A DNA stretch of 64,000 bases from J054 sp963850255 (GTDB taxonomy: Bacteria; Pseudomonadota; Gammaproteobacteria; Steroidobacterales; GCA-2729495): NCBI GenBank assembly GCA_963850255.1, contig CAWKLL010000017.1, positions 146,534 through 210,533 on the forward strand. The letters run 5' to 3'. The notes beneath the pieces are model-generated. The model searched no databases. It worked only from the letters and a program-made list of their open reading frames with translations, and had not been told where the DNA came from. Shown here piece by piece: positions 18,648 to 27,182 of this stretch (position 1 is the stretch's first letter; the number at the start of each line of letters is the position of its first letter). The position numbers were made by a program, and so were the translations under genes.

Positions 18648-20003
18648 ATGCTGAAAACACCCGGCCGTAAAATATTTGTTATCGATGACAGCGCCGATTA
18701 CCGGGCGCTGATCGGTCACCACATTACAACGCACTGGGTCGATGCCGTGGTGCGTGAGTACGATCCGATTTTTTCTGGCCGCTTACCGGAAAGTTTTTCC
18801 GGCGCCGGCAACGACCTGGTCCTGTTGGGTCATCCGGCCGGCGGCGTCGATTGCCTCGACTGGCTTCGACAATTTCGCCGGGTTCCCGTGTTCCCGCCAG
18901 TGATCGTTATTGGCAACGGTGAGGAACGCCACATTGTCGAGGCGATGCAGGCTGGAGCGGCCGATTATCTTTCCAAGAGCCGATTGACGCATTCGCGTCT
19001 GATCGAGGTGATGGAGTCGGTACTGAATGCCGAAAATCAGGTTAGCCTGGCCGATGCGGGTTTGCCGAGCCTGAAGGGCTATCAAGTCGAGACACAGCTT
19101 TCCGGCAATGAGATATCGGCTGTATATCTATGTCGCGATGAGGCTCGCGCAAACCAGGTTGTATTGAAAGTGCTGCGCCAGATGCCCGACTCCGGCAGCG
19201 AAACAGCTTTCGATCGTTTTTTGCGCGAGTACGAATTGATTGCCAGTCTCGAGCACCCCAACATCGTGCATATCCTGGATCTTGGTATCGCTGACGATCA
19301 TGCCTACATAGCCATGGAGTATTGCGGCAGCGGAAGCCTGAAGCGCCGCATTTTGGCCGGCCTCAATCCGGAACTGGCCTATCGATACATGCGCAAGATT
19401 GCTGAAGCACTGGGCTGTCTGCATCGCGTCGGCATCATGCATCGAGATCTCAAGCCGACCAACGTAATGTTCCGCGATGACGGTAGCCTGGTGCTTATCG
19501 ATTTTGGCCTGGCGCGTGAGGCGCAATTAAAGTCGGAGATTACCGGTACCGGGGAAATATTTGGCACGCCGTACTATATGAGTCCTGAGCAGGGTCACGG
19601 TGCCCCGGTGGATCAGCGCGGTGATCTCTATAGCTTGGGGATTATTTTCTACGAGATGCTGACAGGTCAGAAACCCTTTGATGCCGATACCCCGATGGCG
19701 ATGATTATCCGTCATCGCCACGCGCCCATTCCAAGACTGCCGGAAGCGCTTGCCCAGTATCAGCCGGCCATTGATCGTCTGTTAGCCAAGGATGCCGAAA
19801 GCCGCTTTCAGAACGTCGACGAGCTGTTGGCGTGGCGACCCGAGGCTGGCGCACCGGCTGTGGCTCAGGGGAAGGTCAGGGGTAGGACAGGGAGGCCAGT
19901 TCCGGGCCCTGTTCGTTCCAGCGCAGAACACTGGCCTGCTCGTACCAGGCGCCGAGCACTATGCGGCGAACGGCCTGACCATCCAGCGTCAGCTTGTGGA
20001 TAG
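18648..20003 (+). CDS. Degenerate receiver domain fused to a Ser/Thr protein kinase
   Basis: About 451 residues from ATG 18648; an upstream in-frame TTG at 18627 is less likely. Residues about 7-125 look like a response-regulator receiver (FVIDDSADYRALI, conserved Lys in YLSKS), but the phosphoacceptor strand reads DLVLLGHP, with no Asp at the expected place. Residues about 145-400 form a eukaryotic-like kinase: VVLKVL lysine, catalytic loop HRDLKPTN, DFGLA and GTPYYMSPEQ. It has no membrane helix, so it is cytoplasmic. Its last 40 or so residues are Arg/Pro-rich, overlap lpxH antisense by 128 bp and do not look like protein; an alternate frame would stop at about 19,884, just before lpxH, so a frameshift near 19.85 kb is suspected. 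Substrate unknown. Confidence 0.85.
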   Translation: MLKTPGRKIFVIDDSADYRALIGHHITTHWVDAVVREYDPIFSGRLPESFSGAGNDLVLLGHPAGGVDCLDWLRQFRRVPVFPPVIVIGNGEERHIVEAMQAGAADYLSKSRLTHSRLIEVMESVLNAENQVSLADAGLPSLKGYQVETQLSGNEISAVYLCRDEARANQVVLKVLRQMPDSGSETAFDRFLREYELIASLEHPNIVHILDLGIADDHAYIAMEYCGSGSLKRRILAGLNPELAYRYMRKIAEALGCLHRVGIMHRDLKPTNVMFRDDGSLVLIDFGLAREAQLKSEITGTGEIFGTPYYMSPEQGHGAPVDQRGDLYSLGIIFYEMLTGQKPFDADTPMAMIIRHRHAPIPRLPEALAQYQPAIDRLLAKDAESRFQNVDELLAWRPEAGAPAVAQGKVRGRTGRPVPGPVRSSAEHWPARTRRRALCGERPDHPASACG

Positions 20004-20601
20004 CCGGGCGGTGAGTGTGACCATGAATCATGAGTCTTACCTGGTGCGCACGCATGGTTGCTTCGACGGCCTGCGGATTGACGTCGAGAATGACCGGCGG
20101 CTTTTGGTTAATCGCCGACTGACTGGCGCCGCGCAAACGTCTCGCAACGGCTCTCTGGGCGACGCCGGGAAGGGCGCGAAATACGGCTTGCAGGCTGCCT
20201 GAGCGCAGCACGCGGCGCAGGCGCTGATAGCTTACATCGTCCGTGCATAATTCGTCGCCATGCAATAGCAGGGCTTTTTCGCCGTAAAGATCAATTACAT
20301 GTTGTGGTGGCTGGATCTCTATCCCCGTCGACGCAGCAAAGCGCGCATCGATCAGGAAGTCGCGATTGCCGTGTGTGAATGCGCAGCTACCACCCGCGGC
20401 GCTGAAATCGCGAAGCGCCTGTACGACACTCTGCTGATGAGCGTTGCCAGGTTCGTTGCCGAACCAGACTTCAAACAAATCACCGAGGATATACAGGCGC
20501 TCCGCCTGGCGGGCTTCGCCGGCGAGAAAATCTCTAAAACAGGCGGTAACTTCTGGTCGTGAGGCGTCGAGATGCAGATCAGAAATAAACAGTACAGTCA
20601 T
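19876..20601 (-). CDS. lpxH: UDP-2,3-diacylglucosamine diphosphatase LpxH
   Basis: 241 residues of the calcineurin-like metallophosphatase family. Metal ligands appear in FISDLHLD (Asp8, His10), LGDLFEVW, THGNRDFL and IHGHTHRPA. LpxH makes lipid X in the lipid A pathway, so the left-half organism has a lipopolysaccharide-type outer membrane. It is translated after the cyclophilin gene with a 4-bp overlap. Confidence 0.94.
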   Translation of the reverse strand: MTVLFISDLHLDASRPEVTACFRDFLAGEARQAERLYILGDLFEVWFGNEPGNAHQQSVVQALRDFSAAGGSCAFTHGNRDFLIDARFAASTGIEIQPPQHVIDLYGEKALLLHGDELCTDDVSYQRLRRVLRSGSLQAVFRALPGVAQRAVARRLRGASQSAINQKPPVILDVNPQAVEATMRAHQVRLMIHGHTHRPAIHKLTLDGQAVRRIVLGAWYEQASVLRWNEQGPELASLSYP

Positions 20602-21173
20602 TCATTGTCGCCGGACTGCACCACTACAGCACTTTCGACGATTACCGGCGCGGCAGGCAAATTCTGAAATCCTCCCTGCGGACTGGTCGGGCGGTAGCCG
20701 ATGTCATCGACAACGTCTACGCCGTCTACCACCTCGCCGAATACCGCATAGCCCCAACGCGTTGCCTTAGGGTCAAGTTCCAGGTTGTTGGCCAGATTGA
20801 TATAGAACTGCGAGTCCGCCGTATGTGGATCGCCGGTTCGGGCCATAGCGACAGTCAGGCGTCGGTTGGTCAGGCCGTTGCCAGATTCGTTCTGAACCGG
20901 TTCCCCCGTCTTTTTAGCAGTCAGATCAGCGGTATAACCACCACCCTGAATGACGAAGCCGGGAATAACGCGATGAAATATTGTCCCGGTATAAAAACCG
21001 TCATTCACGTACTGCAGGAAATTGGCTACCGTGAGCGGTGCGCGTGTGTCATCCAGCTCTATGGTGAAATTACCAGCGGTGGTTTCGAACCTGACCTTGG
21101 GGAAGTCCGCTGCCAGGCCCGGCATAGAAGCCAACAACAGGCAGCTAATGATTACTCTCAAGCAACTATTCAT
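20598..21173 (-). CDS. Periplasmic cyclophilin-type peptidyl-prolyl isomerase
   Basis: 191 residues from ATG 21173, which is preceded by GGAG; a longer reading starting at 21203 puts charged residues before the signal peptide. Signal peptide MNSCLRVIISCLLLASMPGLAA, then the cyclophilin fold with FHRVIPGFVIQGG and ARTGDPHTADSQFYINLANN. It catalyses proline isomerisation in secreted proteins, PpiA-like. It overlaps lpxH by 4 bp, and the ppi-lpxH pair is a frequent gammaproteobacterial arrangement. Confidence 0.92.
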   Translation of the reverse strand: MNSCLRVIISCLLLASMPGLAADFPKVRFETTAGNFTIELDDTRAPLTVANFLQYVNDGFYTGTIFHRVIPGFVIQGGGYTADLTAKKTGEPVQNESGNGLTNRRLTVAMARTGDPHTADSQFYINLANNLELDPKATRWGYAVFGEVVDGVDVVDDIGYRPTSPQGGFQNLPAAPVIVESAVVVQSGDNE

Positions 21174-21209
21174 TGATTTCTTTCTCCGTTCGAATGCCGG
21201 CAATGGCGC

Positions 21210-22097
21210 TCAATCCTCTCGGCCGGGCAGGCCGACCTGCAGCAATTCCTGCCCATGCACGGCTGCCGCCAGGGTATTTTCCATTAGCATAGCGACGGTC
21301 ATGGGCCCAACGCCACCGGGCACGGGTGTGATCCAGGCGGCCCGCTTGGCCGCCGCGGCAAAGCCTATATCGCCTTTTAACGTGCCATCGGCGAGGCGGT
21401 TAATGCCCACGTCAATGACTACGGCACCGGGTTTGACCCATTCTCCGGGGACCAGTTCCGGCTTGCCCACGGCCACGACGAGGATTTCGGCGGCCGCGAC
21501 ATGGGTACGCAAATCCCGGGTAAAGCGATGGCAGATCGTCACGGTGGCACCCGCCAGCAGCAATTCCAGCGCCAGCGGTCTACCGACATGATTGGAAGCG
21601 CCAACCACGACGGCATGCTGGCCCTTGGGATCGATGCCGATTCGCTCCAGCAGGGTCATTACTCCGTAGGGCGTGCAGGGGCGCAGCGCGGGTATTCGCT
21701 GCGACAGTCGCCCGACGGTATAGGGGTGAAACCCGTCCACATCCTTGACCGGCAAAATGCGCTCGATTACCGCGGTTTCGCTGATATGCGCGGGCAGTGG
21801 CAACTGCACCAGGATGCCATCGATGCTGTCGTCGTCATTCAAGGCGTCGATCAGCGAGAGCAAATCTGCTTGCGGGGTATCCGCGGGCAGATCGTGGGCC
21901 ACGGAGATTATCCCGGCTTCTTCGCAGGCGCGTCGCTTGTTGCGGACATAGATTTGTGAGGCTGGGTCTGAGCCCACCAGCACCACCGCCAGGCCCGGCG
22001 CGCGCTGGCCCTGGCCCACCCGATCGTCAACGCGTTCGCGCACTTCGGCGCGAATGCTGGCTGCGATGGCCTTGCCGTCGATAAGTTGTGCTGCCAT
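21210..22097 (-). CDS. folD: Bifunctional methylenetetrahydrofolate dehydrogenase/cyclohydrolase FolD
   Basis: 295 residues from ATG 22097, where MAAQLIDGKAIAASIR begins the family pattern; the open frame extends to 22271 through non-homologous sequence overlapping the tRNA promoter. Catalytic YVRNKRRACEEAGI, QLPLP, and the NADP site VVVGASNHVGRPLA (the usual SxxVGxP read here as SNHVGRP) are present. It interconverts methylene- and formyl-tetrahydrofolate. Its promoter region is shared with the divergent tRNA cluster. Confidence 0.96.
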   Translation of the reverse strand: MAAQLIDGKAIAASIRAEVRERVDDRVGQGQRAPGLAVVLVGSDPASQIYVRNKRRACEEAGIISVAHDLPADTPQADLLSLIDALNDDDSIDGILVQLPLPAHISETAVIERILPVKDVDGFHPYTVGRLSQRIPALRPCTPYGVMTLLERIGIDPKGQHAVVVGASNHVGRPLALELLLAGATVTICHRFTRDLRTHVAAAEILVVAVGKPELVPGEWVKPGAVVIDVGINRLADGTLKGDIGFAAAAKRAAWITPVPGGVGPMTVAMLMENTLAAAVHGQELLQVGLPGRED

Positions 22098-22231
22098 CGC
22101 TGGGTAATAGCTACCTGTGGACCGAGGCGGGCAACATACCAGAGGGCCCGCTGCGAGCGAAGCCCTGGCCACCGGTCGCGCGTTGACGGGCCGCGGGCCG
22201 CCACCTATTATCCTGCGCCGCGTGCGGGGGC

Positions 22232-22237
22232 TATAAT
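22232..22237 (+). promoter_or_regulatory. -10 element of the tRNA cluster promoter
   Basis: A perfect TATAAT stands 27 bp before tRNA-Pro and is followed by a G+C-rich discriminator (TAGCGCCG), as in stringently controlled stable-RNA promoters. No good -35 is visible at 16-18 bp upstream. Confidence 0.45.
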
Positions 22238-22263
22238 TAGCGCCGTAAACGGCAGACCAGCGT

Positions 22264-22340
22264 CGGGGCATGGCGCAGCCTGGTAGCGCATCTGCTTTGG
22301 GAGCAGAGGGTCGGCGGTTCGAATCCGTCTGCCCCGACCA
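22264..22340 (+). tRNA. tRNA-Pro(TGG)
   Basis: 77 nt including an encoded CCA. Acceptor CGGGGCA pairs with TGCCCCG. The anticodon stem TCTGC/GCAGA encloses the loop TTTGGGA with anticodon TGG. Confidence 0.97.
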
Positions 22341-22388
22341 ATTTCTGCTTGGGCTTGAGCCTTGGGCGGCTGTCTGTTTAAGAAGCTA

Positions 22389-22465
22389 GCGCCTGTAGCT
22401 CAACCGGATAGAGCACCGGCCTTCTAAGCCGGGGGTTGCAGGTTCGAGTCCTGCCAGGCGCGCCA
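22389..22465 (+). tRNA. tRNA-Arg(TCT)
   Basis: 77 nt with encoded CCA. Acceptor GCGCCTG pairs with CAGGCGC. Anticodon stem CCGGC/GCCGG with loop CTTCTAA gives anticodon TCT. Confidence 0.97.
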
Positions 22466-22491
22466 TCGACAACGATGGCGGGGATTTTTTA
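22461..22491 (+). terminator. Hairpin after tRNA-Arg, possible weak terminator or processing site
   Basis: Stem CGCCATC (22461-22467) pairs with GATGGCG (22474-22480) and is followed by GGGATTTTTT. The stem begins inside the CCA end, and a further tRNA follows 15 bp downstream, so it may be partial or processed rather than a full stop. Confidence 0.45.
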
Positions 22492-22506
22492 GCACAGTGT
22501 GCAACG

Positions 22507-22582
22507 GTGGGTGTAGCTCAGTTGGTAGAGCCCCGGATTGTGATTCCGGTCGTCGTGGGTTCGAGTCCCATCATCCACCCCA
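22507..22582 (+). tRNA. tRNA-His(GTG)
   Basis: 76 nt, plus a possible G-1 at 22506 facing C73, the histidine identity element. Acceptor GTGGGTG pairs with CATCCAC (one G-T). Loop TTGTGAT gives anticodon GTG. CCA is encoded. Confidence 0.96.
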
Positions 22583-22729
22583 TACTCTATGTCGCGCAGG
22601 GCGACGGCGGCGCGTTAGCTCCATGGTCCTTGCGGGGCCTGTTGAAAATACGCTTAAGCGTAAAAGATTTAGAAAACATATAGTTGCGAAGCTATCCTGT
22701 CTTGAAAAGACGGTGTTAGGACGGCGAAT

Positions 22730-22805
22730 GGGCCTTTAGCTCAGTTGGTAGAGCAGGAGACTCTTAATCTCTTGGTCCGGGGTTCGAGCCCCCGAGGGCC
22801 CACCA
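22730..22805 (+). tRNA. tRNA-Lys(CTT)
   Basis: 76 nt with encoded CCA. Acceptor GGGCCTT pairs with AGGGCCC (one T-G). Loop CTCTTAA gives anticodon CTT. It is separated from tRNA-His by 147 bp of sequence with no recognisable gene. Confidence 0.95.
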
Positions 22806-22915
22806 TTCCCGCCGCAGGCAACGCAAGACAGGCTTGGCTTTCGGCGTGTTCAGCTAAAGTGTAGTCGTCGTTTACACGCCTGAATCTGGCTTTATTTTAG
22901 AGACTCTCTATTTGG

Positions 22916-23554
22916 ATGCCGACTATGTCTAGAACCCGAATCCTGTTTTCGCTCGGTTTAGCGCTGACAACGGCTATGCTGATCAACGCCTGTGCCAGTG
23001 ACAGCGCAGCGTCCAGGGGCGCTGCCCAAGGTGCCAAGACGGGCGCAATTTCCGGAGCTGTTGGCAGCATGGTTGGTGCGCTGGTATTCGGCGGAGATAT
23101 TGTCGATGCGGGGCTGCGCGGGGCCGTTTACGGCGGCGCTGCCGGTGCGACTGCCGGCGCGATGATCGGTTCCAGCCAGGACAAGGCGGCTGAAGAGCGA
23201 CGTCAGGCGGCGCAGCGAGATAAGGCAGCCGAACTGCGCAAGGAGCTCGGTGATGATGCGTTCAACGGCGTAGTGGCGCTGGCTGAGTGCAAGTACCCGG
23301 TTGCCATGGTCAATGCCGAGGTGGCCCAACAGTCCGAGAAAAAGGATTTCCGGCTGGCCGGGCTTTGGGTGGAAACCCTGGTGCTGGCTGATCAGCGTCG
23401 CGAGAGCGAGGCGCGTGAGCGCTTGCCGCAGATTGTCAAAGAAGATCGTAAGCTAAAGTCTAATGAACAGGCGGAAGCCATGATGCGCGATGCGCTAACG
23501 GAGTTGGGAAAGATCCGCCGGGAAAACGGTCTGCCGGCTATTTGCGAGTCCTGA
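22916..23554 (+). CDS. Glycine-zipper lipoprotein of unknown function
   Basis: 212 residues. A short signal sequence ends in the lipobox LINAC, with Cys about residue 26 as the lipidation site. Next comes a Gly/Ala-rich double hydrophobic zone (about 33-88: GAISGAVGSMVGALVFGG and GAAGATAGAMIG) typical of glycine-zipper outer-membrane or periplasmic proteins. The rest is charged and helical, with many Lys, Glu and Arg. ATG 22925 is an alternative start. No enzyme motif is seen; it is 110 bp downstream of the tRNA cluster and 48 bp before a cytochrome c gene. Confidence 0.75.
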   Translation: MPTMSRTRILFSLGLALTTAMLINACASDSAASRGAAQGAKTGAISGAVGSMVGALVFGGDIVDAGLRGAVYGGAAGATAGAMIGSSQDKAAEERRQAAQRDKAAELRKELGDDAFNGVVALAECKYPVAMVNAEVAQQSEKKDFRLAGLWVETLVLADQRRESEARERLPQIVKEDRKLKSNEQAEAMMRDALTELGKIRRENGLPAICES

Positions 23555-23602
23555 ACCTTGTCGAGTCCGGCGCTTGCGCCTAGTTTTTTTTAGAGAGCCA
23601 AG

Positions 23603-24028
23603 ATGAAATCACGACGCCGTTCTTTCCCTGCAGCCGCGATTCTAGGCCTTGCCCTGTTGCTGGCGTGCCCGATGGCCCTGGCGCAGGCCATTGATGAATA
23701 TTCTGGGGTCGAGACATTCATGCGCTTTTGTGCCAGCTGTCACGGTGCAACGGGCGAGGGTAACGGTCCGGTGGCCGGTGCCCTGCCGATCCAGGTGCCG
23801 AACCTGACCCGGCTGCGCGCTCGCGACGGTGACAAATTCAGTGAGGATGTCCTGCGCAAGATCATTGACGGTCGCGAACCCGTAATTATCCATGGCACGC
23901 GCTATATGCCGGTCTGGGGCTATGAGTTCTGGGTCGAGGAGGGGGCGGACGAGCCAGCTCGCGAGCGCGTCGACACGATCGTCGCCAACCTGATCGATTA
24001 CATCAGTTCGATCCAGCAAAAGCCTTAA
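23603..24028 (+). CDS. Periplasmic monohaem cytochrome c
   Basis: 141 residues. A signal peptide (to about ALAQA, residue 29) precedes a class I cytochrome c domain with haem site CASCHG (Cys43, Cys46, His47). A likely axial methionine lies in the RYMPVWGYEF segment about 60 residues later. It is an electron carrier of unknown partner. A poly-T (TTTTTTT) with GAGAG lies just before the start as ribosome-binding region. Convergent with the next gene. Confidence 0.88.
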   Translation: MKSRRRSFPAAAILGLALLLACPMALAQAIDEYSGVETFMRFCASCHGATGEGNGPVAGALPIQVPNLTRLRARDGDKFSEDVLRKIIDGREPVIIHGTRYMPVWGYEFWVEEGADEPARERVDTIVANLIDYISSIQQKP

Positions 24029-24048
24029 GCAAGCGTGAGCCGGCTGAA

Positions 24049-24543
24049 TCAGTTGCCGGCCATGCCAACATCGTTGGGCTGCCGATTGTCGGCTACGCCG
24101 GCAATTTTCCAGCCCGACGGGGTGTTAGCCAGCAGATAAACTTCGGTGAACGCCGCCTGATTGCGTTTGCCGTCACTCAGCATCACGGTTTCCGTGCGCA
24201 CTGTTGCCCAGACGGTGGCTATTTCGCCGTGCTGCTGGGTATCGATGATTTCCAGATCACGTTGATAGGTTTTGGTCGTGCTGAACAGCACCGGGCCGAC
24301 CATGGACCAGCGTGGGATTAATTCAGAGGTTAGCGTGGTATCGCCCTGGCCCTGGTGCGAGGGCCGCAAATTGAAATGCACGCCACCGCCCAGCAGCTGA
24401 GCAAGGACAGCATCCAGATTTCGATCGCCGATGGCCGTATTGAAAGCCCGCACCGTATCTTCGGGACCTGCAGGGTCTTCCGCGAGCACGGCACTTGCAG
24501 ACGAAAGCAAGGCTAACAAGAAAACATATCGAAATTTGATCAT
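24049..24543 (-). CDS. Secreted NTF2/SnoaL-like protein
   Basis: 164 residues with a clear signal peptide (MIKFRYVFLLALLSSASAVLA). The mature part follows the NTF2-like pattern: DTVRAFNTAIGDRNLDAVLAQL at the first helices, and a C-terminal GWKIAGVADNRQ strand. Such cone-shaped domains are small-molecule-binding or catalytic; nothing here defines a substrate. It is 21 bp from the stop of the flavin-reductase-like gene's downstream end and likely in the same transcript. Confidence 0.6.
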   Translation of the reverse strand: MIKFRYVFLLALLSSASAVLAEDPAGPEDTVRAFNTAIGDRNLDAVLAQLLGGGVHFNLRPSHQGQGDTTLTSELIPRWSMVGPVLFSTTKTYQRDLEIIDTQQHGEIATVWATVRTETVMLSDGKRNQAAFTEVYLLANTPSGWKIAGVADNRQPNDVGMAGN

Positions 24544-24564
24544 GGCTAGCTCCAGTTGAATGAT

Positions 24565-25473
24565 TCAGGCGTTTCGCGCGGCATTGATTCGATCCAGCGC
24601 GGCCAGGTCAATTTCCTGGATATCCATCTCAAGGGCGATCGCGGCGATGCCCTTGAGCACGTCTTTCAGGAACGGTCGCGGCACGCCGGTCAGTTTGCTG
24701 CAGGCCTCGTCGGTGAAATGCAATCGCGCGTCGATTCGATTGGCCAGATAGACGACGCTTTGCAGCTCCTGCCCTTCGACCTTGGGTATCGGCACCGAGA
24801 ATGGCTTGGCGTGTTCTGCAAACCAAAATTCACCATCTGCGCGAAACCCGTAGAAGATCGGCATTTGCGGAAACGTATTGCCGCCGTCGATAGCGTCGAC
24901 ATAGGCGGGGTCCATCAACAATCGGTCGATTTTCAACACGAAATGGGCAGCAGCAGAGTCGCTCTGGCCGTCCAGTTGACTGTCGATGTCGATGCTCCGG
25001 TCCCAGCTGCACTCCATGATCTGACAGGCTTCGCTAATGATTTGCGGCCGTTCGGCGGCAGCCGCGTCATCGCCAGGGGGGTCACACAAGCTGTAAGGAT
25101 TGGCGCGCTGTTTGTCTGCCAGGGATTGCCCGGGATAGCCCTGCGCGACGACGCCCTGCAGTCGCTGCGGATCATAGCTGATGTAATTCAGCGCGCAGTA
25201 GCCTGTGCGTCTGATGTTGGTCGCTGTCCCGCTGTTTCCCCGGCTGATCAGCAGCATGGAATGGGGAGCGGTGATTCCGAATGGGGCCAGCAGGGCATGC
25301 GGGCCGATGCCGGTTTCGCCGGATTCGTGCTGTGTGGTCACCAGTGCGAAGGACATGGGGACAAAGGCGCTGCTCTGGTAGAAGTTGTCCTTCAAAGCCA
25401 CGCTTGTCCATCGGCCGTCGCTGGCTGAAGCTTCCATCACCATATCCGCCCCCCGCTTGCGGCTGACAAACAT
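24565..25473 (-). CDS. Flavin reductase-like domain fused to a PCP_red-like C-terminal domain
   Basis: About 302 residues from ATG 25473; the frame continues upstream to a TTG at 25533, and a later ATG at 25443 is possible. The N-terminal half shows the FMN split-barrel pattern of flavin reductase-like proteins: FVPMSFALVTT, PFGITAPHSMLLI, GTATNIRRTGYCALNYI. The last 50 residues (FTDEACSKLTGVPRPFLKDV...) resemble the short helical PCP_red domain found at the C-terminus of protochlorophyllide reductase subunit B and in unrelated redox proteins. I infer a cytoplasmic FMN-binding oxidoreductase. Pathway and electron donor are unknown. Confidence 0.6.
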   Translation of the reverse strand: MFVSRKRGADMVMEASASDGRWTSVALKDNFYQSSAFVPMSFALVTTQHESGETGIGPHALLAPFGITAPHSMLLISRGNSGTATNIRRTGYCALNYISYDPQRLQGVVAQGYPGQSLADKQRANPYSLCDPPGDDAAAAERPQIISEACQIMECSWDRSIDIDSQLDGQSDSAAAHFVLKIDRLLMDPAYVDAIDGGNTFPQMPIFYGFRADGEFWFAEHAKPFSVPIPKVEGQELQSVVYLANRIDARLHFTDEACSKLTGVPRPFLKDVLKGIAAIALEMDIQEIDLAALDRINAARNA

Positions 25474-25668
25474 TGAAACTAGACCCTGCGAATTCGCCGT
25501 GGAATCCGCAGATGTGCCTATGCAAACCCACAAATTATTTTAGAAGAATCATGTAACTACTTGTTTTAATGGGTAATAAAAACAGAAAGGACGCCTGTCC
25601 CCGGTTTGGCTGATTTTCTCGCTTGGCGTCCTTGCTACAGAAATGCACGGCTAGTCGTCGGCCTTGGC

Positions 25669-25674
25669 TATACT
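25669..25674 (+). promoter_or_regulatory. -10 element for tRNA-Leu
   Basis: TATACT followed by a G+C-rich discriminator (TGCGCG) lies 26 bp before tRNA-Leu. No convincing -35 is visible. Confidence 0.35.
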
Positions 25675-25699
25675 TGCGCGTTACGGGTTTCCGATGAAG

Positions 25700-25784
<85 letters not shown>

Positions 25785-25842
25785 GCACCAACCCGGGCCC
25801 GGCTGTCTGCCGGCCCATGAAAAGAGTAAAAACTAGAATACT

Positions 25843-27138
25843 ATGAGTGAGTTACAGATTTCTTTGGAGTCTCAAGAGGGACTGGAACGGCGCCTGCGTG
25901 TACAGGTGCCGGCGGCGCGCATCGACGCTGAGGTGAGCACGAGGCTGCAAAAAGTTGGCCGTACCGCGCGCATTAAAGGTTTCCGGCCGGGCAAGGTGCC
26001 GGCCAAAATCGTGCGCCAGCACTATGGTGACCAGGTACGCCAGGAGGTGCTGCAGGAAGTGCTGCAGTCCAGTTTCAGCGAGGCCGTCAACAAGGAACAG
26101 CTGCGTCCTGTCGGCGGCCCTCAAATCGAGCCTGAAGCTCTTGAAGAGGGCAAGGACCTGGCCTATACGGCGGTATTCGAGGTCTATCCCGAGGTCCAGT
26201 TGAGCGAACTCGACAAGCTTCGCGTTGCCAAGCCGGAAATCAGCATTGCCGACAGTGATATCGATGGCATGCTGGAGAATCTGCGCAAACAGAGGGCCGA
26301 TTGGCAGCCGGTGGAAACGAAGGCCAAGGACGGGCTGCAGGTGCGCGTGGATTTTAACGGCACGATAAACGATGAGCCCCTTGAAGGCGGGCAGGGTGAA
26401 GACGTGCCCATCGTCCTCGGCCAGGGTCAGATGCTGCCGGATTTCGAAAAGAACTTGCAGGGACTTGCCGCAGGCGACGAAAAAACCTTCAAACTAAAAT
26501 TTCCCAAGGATTATCACGCTGAGCACCTGGCCGGTGAGAAAGCTGTGTTTACCGTGACGGTCAAGGAAGTCGCCGAACAGTTGCTGCCTGAACTTGACGA
26601 GGCTTTTGTCCAGGCCTTTGGCATTGAGTCTGGATCACTGGATGAGCTGCGCGGCGACATTCGCCGCAATATGGAGCGTGAATCGTCGGAGCGGGTGCGT
26701 GCAGAGGTTAAGCGCCAGGTGATGGAGGGCTTGCTGGACGCCAATGAGATCCTGGTGCCTGCCGCGCTTGTTGATGATGAATCACGCCGTTTGCAGTCCG
26801 AAGCCACTCAGCAGATGGGCGAGGCCGCCGGAGAACCCGCGCCGTTAGAGGGTTTCCGGGATGCCGCCGAGCGCCGGGTGCGGCTTGGCCTGTTAGTGGG
26901 CGCGGTGATCAACGAACACAAAATTGAGGTTGACCGCGAGCGCGTCAAGGCCAAAGTGGATGAGATTTGTACGCCTTACGATCAACCCGAAGAGATCGCC
27001 AAGATGTATTTTCAGAACCCGCGTCTACTGTCCCAGGTAGAAAATGTGGTGCTTGAAGAACAGGTGGTTGATCTGCTGCTGGACAAGGCCAAGGTAAGCA
27101 GCAAGGCAACGACGTTTGACGAATTGATGCAGGGCTGA
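25843..27138 (+). CDS. tig: Trigger factor
   Basis: 431 residues in the standard order: ribosome-binding tail with the signature GFRPGKVPAKIV (near residues 43-54), FKBP-like isomerase domain (about 160-245) and C-terminal helical chaperone arms. It binds nascent chains at the ribosome exit tunnel. It opens the tig-clpP-clpX-lon-hupB-ppiD run of protein quality control genes. Confidence 0.96.
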   Translation: MSELQISLESQEGLERRLRVQVPAARIDAEVSTRLQKVGRTARIKGFRPGKVPAKIVRQHYGDQVRQEVLQEVLQSSFSEAVNKEQLRPVGGPQIEPEALEEGKDLAYTAVFEVYPEVQLSELDKLRVAKPEISIADSDIDGMLENLRKQRADWQPVETKAKDGLQVRVDFNGTINDEPLEGGQGEDVPIVLGQGQMLPDFEKNLQGLAAGDEKTFKLKFPKDYHAEHLAGEKAVFTVTVKEVAEQLLPELDEAFVQAFGIESGSLDELRGDIRRNMERESSERVRAEVKRQVMEGLLDANEILVPAALVDDESRRLQSEATQQMGEAAGEPAPLEGFRDAAERRVRLGLLVGAVINEHKIEVDRERVKAKVDEICTPYDQPEEIAKMYFQNPRLLSQVENVVLEEQVVDLLLDKAKVSSKATTFDELMQG

Positions 27139-27182
27139 TCATTCTTGCAGCCGAAGATTTGATTTTTATGGAAAGAGTTTAT

